The notes under the pieces: model-generated | Seen by the model: only the letters and a program-made list of their open reading frames with translations | What the model was told of the DNA's origin: nothing | Database searches by the model: none | Part shown: positions 36,968 to 41,702 of the stretch, piece by piece | Position numbering within the stretch: position 1 is the stretch's first letter | Layout: each line of letters opens with the position of its first letter | Position numbers and translations under genes: made by a program | Assembly (NCBI GenBank): GCA_022567305.1 | Contig: JADFHF010000032.1 | Location: forward strand, 1-41,702 | Length of the DNA: 41,702 nucleotides | Direction of reading: 5' to 3' | Source: Bacteroidota bacterium | GTDB taxonomy: Bacteria > Bacteroidota > Rhodothermia > Rhodothermales > UBA10348

Positions 36968-38689
36968 ATGAAGAGATCCATTCTCGCGCTTTGTGTTTCG
37001 TTGCTGGCTGGCTCTGCTTTCGCGCAATCGGGCGTATCTAATCCTCGTGATCCGAATCATTCGGTTGATGCGAGTAACCTAACCAACCTGAATGTGATCG
37101 CCGGTGACGGTGTCGGCGTATCCAACGGGGTGTTCTTCATCCGTATTGGCAATGGCATTCAGTTCACGAACGGGGTTCTTACCGTGACGCCTGGCACCGG
37201 CCTATCTGTTTCCAATGGAGTTCTCTTTGCAACTGCTGTCGTCGGTACGAACGATCTTCAGGCGGTCGCCGATATCGGAGCGCAGGCAACGAACCAGTTC
37301 GAGCTTGGCGTGGGCCACGTCTTCAGCGACACCTCGCGGTCTTCGATTCTGTCCGGCAACGCAGCAATCCTCACCAATGCCGACTTCAGTGTGATTGCCG
37401 GTGGTGACGGCAATAAAATCAGAAGTGGTGATTACAACTTCATCGGGGGCGGCCAAAGGAATGAGATTGACACTGGGGGGGGTAGGGGCTGGTCGTCAAT
37501 CTTAGGTGGGTTTGAGAATAAGATTACAAGCGGAGACAGCAGTATGATAAGTGGCGGGGATGGTAATGAAATTATACCGGGCGATGGCGGGGTAGTTCTT
37601 AGGGGTTATATGTCTGCCGCTAGTGTTGGGAGTATAATCTATAGTCCATCGTCTAGTGTAGCCATTCTTGCGGGTGGAAATACTATTTCTAATGCGACGG
37701 AATCCGCGATTTTGGCGGGAAGTGCTAATGAAATTCTTGGTGACCCCAATGCGGGCGCAAATCAGAGTCGAAGAAATGCGATTCTGAATGGGCAGAATAA
37801 CATTATTTCAAATGTTAGTGCCAGTGTCACAGCTTCTTTGATAGCAGGGCACGATGGCATCCTCACTAATTCATTTGCAGTCCTTTTTGCCCTTAATACC
37901 GGCTCCCTTAAATCGTTCTCTCAGGGTGACAACACATTCGCCGTGAACGCGCCGGGAGGTATCCATCTCCTTAGCGGAACGACTTTCGTCGAGAACGCCA
38001 CCTCGGGCAAGGAGGCTCTCAATTGGCAGACCACGACTAACTTAATCTTCACTCTCGCTCCGGCCCAAGGGCTCTCAAATGTACTGGCCGTGAGTAATGA
38101 TGCCGGTGGTCAGTCGGCAACGAATTTCGGAACAAATCAAATGGTCGCCATTCAACTTGGTACCAATACTCCGATTACCGGTCAGGTCGTTAGGAGCTTT
38201 CTGACCAATGGTCAGGCCAATGTGGACTTCACAAGCCCGCTCACGGTCGACAGTAACCCTGTATTGACTGAAGCGTCGGAGACGAATCTTATCGTCTTCA
38301 CATGGACTTCCATCGGGAACCTGACCGGCGCGTCATCTTTTGATGGGTTGCGTGTGCTTTCCGATGATGCTGAGATCATCAGTTTTTGGGCGGTGACAGA
38401 TGACGCCGGCACCGCCGGAAATACGATATCGGTGAGTCTGAATTTCTCTGATATTGCGGGGTCTGACAATACGATACAGACTAACGGATGGACGTTGGCG
38501 GAGGTAACCGATCCAACGAGCAGACTGGACTTGCAGGGTAACGGTCAGGCAACGGCGCGGATACTCTATACCAATTCCTTGTTCAGTGTGACCAACTTTT
38601 CTCTCGGGGACGTGTTCTCTGTAGATATTGAGGATAGCGGCGCTCAGGCGTCGGACCTGATCGTGCAGGCAGTGTTTAGAAAGAATTAA
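36968..38689 (+). CDS. YadA-head-like fibre protein with signal peptide (573 aa)
   Basis: GAGAGGTAATT precedes the ATG. The signal MKRSILALCVSLLAGSAFA is cut after AFA at 19. Residues 35-85 have repeats of NGV(F/L) type (GVSNGVFFI, FTNGVLTVT, VSNGVLFAT). Residues 120-300 show hemagglutinin/YadA-head repeats such as SVIAGGDGNKIRSGDYNFIGGG and SILGGFENKITSGD, which build trimeric left-handed beta-rolls. The C-terminal 250 residues are a strand-rich region with 15 Thr-Asn pairs counted in the whole protein. The repeat section (37420-37910) is AT-richer than the rest. It is likely an adhesin-type fibre. Confidence 0.75.
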   Translation: MKRSILALCVSLLAGSAFAQSGVSNPRDPNHSVDASNLTNLNVIAGDGVGVSNGVFFIRIGNGIQFTNGVLTVTPGTGLSVSNGVLFATAVVGTNDLQAVADIGAQATNQFELGVGHVFSDTSRSSILSGNAAILTNADFSVIAGGDGNKIRSGDYNFIGGGQRNEIDTGGGRGWSSILGGFENKITSGDSSMISGGDGNEIIPGDGGVVLRGYMSAASVGSIIYSPSSSVAILAGGNTISNATESAILAGSANEILGDPNAGANQSRRNAILNGQNNIISNVSASVTASLIAGHDGILTNSFAVLFALNTGSLKSFSQGDNTFAVNAPGGIHLLSGTTFVENATSGKEALNWQTTTNLIFTLAPAQGLSNVLAVSNDAGGQSATNFGTNQMVAIQLGTNTPITGQVVRSFLTNGQANVDFTSPLTVDSNPVLTEASETNLIVFTWTSIGNLTGASSFDGLRVLSDDAEIISFWAVTDDAGTAGNTISVSLNFSDIAGSDNTIQTNGWTLAEVTDPTSRLDLQGNGQATARILYTNSLFSVTNFSLGDVFSVDIEDSGAQASDLIVQAVFRKN

Positions 38690-38697
38690 GGAGTAAT

Positions 38698-39483
38698 ATG
38701 AAATCGAAACTATTAACTTTCATCGCCTGCCTGATTTTGTCTTCAGGTCTTTCGCTGGCGGAGACCGCAGAGTTCGCACCACCCGGTTACGTCTCAGGCT
38801 GCAAGATGATCTATGTGACATCGAACAGTATCACCATCACTTCGGGGAAGTTGTCCGATAGCACAGACTCTCAGTACATGGTGCTTTCGACGAACGTACT
38901 CGTGGATATCACGAAGAGTGGGGACAACGGACTTGATACCGGAACCGAAACTTCTAATCTGTGGTATGTCGTTTTTGTAGCAGTGGCGACTAATCAGTCA
39001 ATCGTCGGGGTTCTTTCCACGAATATGTCCGGACCGACTGGGTATACTGACTTCAGGGTGATCGGCTGCGTAAGGAACGATTCTAACAAAGATATTCGTC
39101 CGTTTATTCAGCGGTGGAACGGATCGACCAGGCTCTTTGAATGGGACGCAGCGATAGCCGACACACGACCATTGCAGAATGGTAATTCCACGACAAATTT
39201 CGTTTTGGATTTGAGTGATTATGTTCCGCCAACCGCCACGTCCGCCAAGTTGCAAGTTTCTTTCGAATCTGGAGCGTCGGGTAGTGCGTCCGACTCTTTA
39301 AGGCTCAAAGCTGACGGAATAAATAACTCAACTCTGAGGCTGAGTGCTGGGGTAGTCAGTACCGATAAAATAATTACCAATGGTGACATGTCGACGAGCG
39401 TTGATCAGAAGATTACCTACAAAGTGGACTCTACGAATAATCGAGCAACCATCGTGGTCAAAGGATATTACGACGAATTATGA
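38698..39483 (+). CDS. Phage fibre-domain protein with signal peptide (261 aa)
   Basis: AAGGAGTAAT precedes the ATG. The signal MKSKLLTFIACLILSSGLSLA is cut after residue 21. The mature part opens PPGYVSGCKMIYVTSNSITITSG and continues with NGLDTGTETSNLWYVVFVA, FRVIGCVRND and a late TSAKLQVSF. Phage tail-fibre domains have the same GYxSGxxxxxxSxxxITxxxG start and GLDTGxxxxxxWYxVxxI step, as I recall them. Its final ATGA overlap leads to the next exported gene. Confidence 0.75.
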   Translation: MKSKLLTFIACLILSSGLSLAETAEFAPPGYVSGCKMIYVTSNSITITSGKLSDSTDSQYMVLSTNVLVDITKSGDNGLDTGTETSNLWYVVFVAVATNQSIVGVLSTNMSGPTGYTDFRVIGCVRNDSNKDIRPFIQRWNGSTRLFEWDAAIADTRPLQNGNSTTNFVLDLSDYVPPTATSAKLQVSFESGASGSASDSLRLKADGINNSTLRLSAGVVSTDKIITNGDMSTSVDQKITYKVDSTNNRATIVVKGYYDEL

Positions 39484-40781
39484 AGTATGTACTCACACTT
39501 ATTGCCCTCGTGATTCTCGACTGCGATGGTATGGCTGCGACCAGCAACCGATTCGTTTTGTCGCTCGCCGGTCAGCTTCAGATCGTTGACGGAAAGGTTC
39601 TGGTAGAAGAGTTCCCGTTGCCTACGGGGCCGTATCCACAATTCGGAAGCACCGTTCAGATATGGGAGTTGAATGTCACTAACAACCCAACGCCAGACAG
39701 CAGCGCGAATGGCGCGAACACTGGCATACTGGCCATCGGAGTCGGGGCGCCCACATTTATAGCCGCCACCAATACTATAAGCGCCTACTATAGCTTTGAC
39801 GGCGGCGACAGTATTACCGGTAGCGTAACGCAGGCCAAGGGTACATACGGATTTTGGGCACTCACCAATGATGTCTGGCACAGTTTCCTATTCGCGGACG
39901 GCCTGAAGTTCGACAACGCCGTGACGGGGACATTCACTCTTGCGGGCTTCGTTACGACGGGCGCGACTACTCAGATATGGGGCGAGAACCTAACCGGCGG
40001 ACTCGACAAGCCCACGATATGGACGGTCGCGCTCGACTCGGACGATGCGTTTAGCAATCACTGGATATCGGCCACCAATTACGGATGGATGAGGATCGAC
40101 TCTCCGTTTATCGCGAGCAATGACCACGACGTATGGAGCAATAGCCTGTTTGTATCAAGCTTTGAGTATGCGTTCCCCGCGGACACGTCGTTTGTCTTCA
40201 CGAACAATCTGGCCTTTCCGGGAGGCCCGAACGATCCTACGCACGAGAACGACGGAACTAATTCATGGTTTGATTTCTCAATCGGCGCGTGGTTCGCGAA
40301 TGGTGATATTGTGGACGTGACAGGCGATCTGTCCATCTTTTGCTGGGTGCGCCCTAATTCGGCCGTCGGTTTGGCGGAATTTGTTGTCAACAAGTGGGAT
40401 TCTGGAAGCGGACAGGCTCAATATGTTCTGTTTTACACCGGCGACGTGAGAGCCGCGCTCTCTGACGACGGCGCCTTCACGGCCCAGCGGAACGGGGCTA
40501 CCACACTCACCGACGGGATATGGAGTCATATAGGATTTGTTTTTGACGCGGGAAGCCAGACGTTAGATGTTTGGCTTAATGGCGTAAATAATAACGGGAG
40601 CCTGAGCGGGACCATCCCAACGAATTTATTTAATAGCACCGCTCCTTTCACCGTGGGCGCGGGGTCTGATTTTGGGGCACAAGTTAGCGGCGATATAGAC
40701 GATGTTCGCGTGATCGAGGCCGCCATGACTTCGGCGCAAGTGACTAACCTGTATAATTCAACAGTAGGGAGACACCCATGA
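39480..40781 (+). CDS. LamG/concanavalin-like lectin-domain protein with signal peptide (433 aa)
   Basis: The ATG overlaps the previous stop. The signal MKYVLTLIALVILDCDGMAA is cut near residue 20. Residues 30-250 are a strand-rich domain of unknown type. From about 265 the Laminin-G/concanavalin A-like fold is plain: DVTGDLSIFCWVRPNS, EFVVNKWDSGSGQAQYVLFYTG, DGIWSHIGFVFDAGSQTLDVWLNG and DIDDVRVIEAAMTSAQVTNLYN at the end. Such domains bind sugars. A surface-glycan-binding role is likely. The gene is AT-richer toward its 3' end. Confidence 0.8.
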   Translation: MKYVLTLIALVILDCDGMAATSNRFVLSLAGQLQIVDGKVLVEEFPLPTGPYPQFGSTVQIWELNVTNNPTPDSSANGANTGILAIGVGAPTFIAATNTISAYYSFDGGDSITGSVTQAKGTYGFWALTNDVWHSFLFADGLKFDNAVTGTFTLAGFVTTGATTQIWGENLTGGLDKPTIWTVALDSDDAFSNHWISATNYGWMRIDSPFIASNDHDVWSNSLFVSSFEYAFPADTSFVFTNNLAFPGGPNDPTHENDGTNSWFDFSIGAWFANGDIVDVTGDLSIFCWVRPNSAVGLAEFVVNKWDSGSGQAQYVLFYTGDVRAALSDDGAFTAQRNGATTLTDGIWSHIGFVFDAGSQTLDVWLNGVNNNGSLSGTIPTNLFNSTAPFTVGAGSDFGAQVSGDIDDVRVIEAAMTSAQVTNLYNSTVGRHP

Positions 40782-41209
40782 ATAGACTTGTTGCCATATT
40801 AATCCTGATCGCAGGCCCATGCTGGGGGCAGCGGTTGGTTTATCTCCAGATCGCTATAACCCCGGAACAATACACGAACGCCACGACCCGGAGTCAGGTC
40901 GGCGCGGCCTTGATTGATTTCGCAATGGAAACGGATACCCCAGCGAACCGCGAACGGTGGATGACCGGATGGCCTAATAATTACTGTCGAATATCCGATA
41001 CTAACAAGACGTTTCACCTAGTCAGAGTATCGGCGCTTCAGGCCAAGCGGGAGACCCTTCGGAGAGATGGCTTGCGGGATAGCGTTAAGACGCGGTATAA
41101 GAATCTGATGCGGCGTCCCGGCGTCAGGGTGTCGATCAATAACACGCCCGGTGATACGGCTAAAAACGTGTGGGGCATTAAACCGAAACCAGGGAGACGC
41201 GGACCATGA
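40778..41209 (+). CDS. Small exported protein (143 aa)
   Basis: It starts in an ATGA overlap. The signal is MNRLVAILILIAGPCWG, with a likely cut after residue 17. The mature part has RLVYLQIAITPEQYTN and a helical, basic middle (ALQAKRETLRRDGLRDSVKTRYKNLMRR), then a basic tail. No family is recognised. The basic character differs from the acidic fibre proteins before it. Confidence 0.6.
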   Translation: MNRLVAILILIAGPCWGQRLVYLQIAITPEQYTNATTRSQVGAALIDFAMETDTPANRERWMTGWPNNYCRISDTNKTFHLVRVSALQAKRETLRRDGLRDSVKTRYKNLMRRPGVRVSINNTPGDTAKNVWGIKPKPGRRGP

Positions 41210-41700
41210 CCCGAATACTTGTACTGATGGCGGCGGTGATGATGGCCGGGTGCGGAACTTTTCATATTAGGCCGGTCCCTCCGACGCCTTTAATGAGTTC
41301 TTCCGGTCTGATGGTGATGCAGGGTGTTAACATCCAGCACGAGCGGGGTGGCAAGGCGCGTGTTCGATTTGCGGTCGAAGGTGACGACGACGAACCGGGT
41401 CACTTTGGCCGCAACTGGGGCAAGTATCTATCTGGTGCTGCTACTGTTATTATTGGCGATTATTTAGAGGACGGCGAGATAGATGGTTATGGAATTTTTG
41501 ATCGGGGATCTGACTCTGATTCATACCATTGTGATTCTGAAGGTCGTACTGGAGAAAAGATTCAGTTCCGTGGGGATGATAATAGGTTATCATTGCATGG
41601 TGAAAGTCTTTCTTCTGATTTCGTAATTTGTGTTGATGGTAATAGGAATACATTATCTGCTCAGCCAGCAGAGCCGTTGCAGCTTTTGCTATTGAGATAG
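41206..41700 (+). CDS. Putative lipoprotein (164 aa)
   Basis: The start overlaps the previous stop. MTRILVLMAAVMMAGCG has a lipobox-like MAGC with Cys at 16. The mature part holds a disordered acidic segment (VEGDDDEPGHFGRNWGKYL) and an Asn/Asp-rich end (IQFRGDDNRLSLHGESLSSDF, VDGNRNTLSA) resembling short beta-helix rungs. The last 270 bp are markedly AT-rich. The stop lies 2 bp from the window edge, so the operon probably continues. Confidence 0.65.
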   Translation: MTRILVLMAAVMMAGCGTFHIRPVPPTPLMSSSGLMVMQGVNIQHERGGKARVRFAVEGDDDEPGHFGRNWGKYLSGAATVIIGDYLEDGEIDGYGIFDRGSDSDSYHCDSEGRTGEKIQFRGDDNRLSLHGESLSSDFVICVDGNRNTLSAQPAEPLQLLLLR

Positions 41701-41702
41701 AT

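Overview
The window is best read as a large piece of a tailed double-stranded DNA phage genome infecting a bacterium. It holds a large terminase, a portal, a scaffold-like protein, a major capsid protein and a DnaB-type replicative helicase. It also holds a dense set of short ORFs packed with 1-13 bp overlaps and purine-rich ribosome binding sites. No integrase, lysogeny repressor, rRNA or tRNA was seen. Coding sequence is moderately GC-rich with a few AT-richer islands. The genes with Sec and Tat-type export signals imply a host with a conventional bacterial envelope. The very frequent Thr-Asn pairs in the exported proteins remind me of secreted proteins of Verrucomicrobiota and relatives, but that host guess is only an inference.

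Left arm (1-16.2 kb, mostly leftward): an early or middle operon of nucleic-acid metabolism and small accessory genes. From the control region leftward come many small hypotheticals (16.2-11.4 kb) and a coiled-coil protein (10.5-11.3 kb). Next is a replication/recombination block: a Cas4/RecB-like PD-(D/E)XK nuclease, a small helical protein, a protein with a Pro/Ala linker and DnaB. Beyond it are a DUF3820-like protein, a RusA-like resolvase split over two frames, a stand-alone TSCPD domain like the tail of class II ribonucleotide reductase, an ASCH-like protein and a DUF1643 protein. One rightward gene, a terminase-small-subunit-like HTH protein, sits alone inside this leftward arm.

Control region (16.2-17.45 kb): divergent promoters, a 17-bp-arm palindrome next to phased short repeats, further palindromes and a longer direct repeat. 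This is the best replication-origin candidate. Five promoters in the window share one architecture: a TTGAC-type -35, exactly 16 bp, a TA-start -10, then GTCGCAAA or a close variant.

Right arm (17.45-41.7 kb, rightward): first come small early genes, including a candidate Acb2/Tad1-family anti-defence protein, two paralogous proteins with twin-arginine signals, an HExxH protein, a YkgJ-like cysteine-cluster protein and several tiny very basic proteins. Then come TerL, two cysteine-containing proteins, portal, a coiled-coil protein, a short helical protein, the scaffold-like protein and the major capsid protein. The capsid gene is preceded by a 182-nt structured leader. Downstream are ten genes that look like head decoration, fibre or tail-spike proteins (collar, beta-helix, YadA-like head, LamG). 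Nine of the ten carry an N-terminal Sec or lipoprotein signal. Virion-type appendage proteins routed for export are the most unusual feature of the window.

No tape-measure, head-tail connector, tail-tube or lysis gene was recognised. They may lie outside the window, or the virion may have a short tail.
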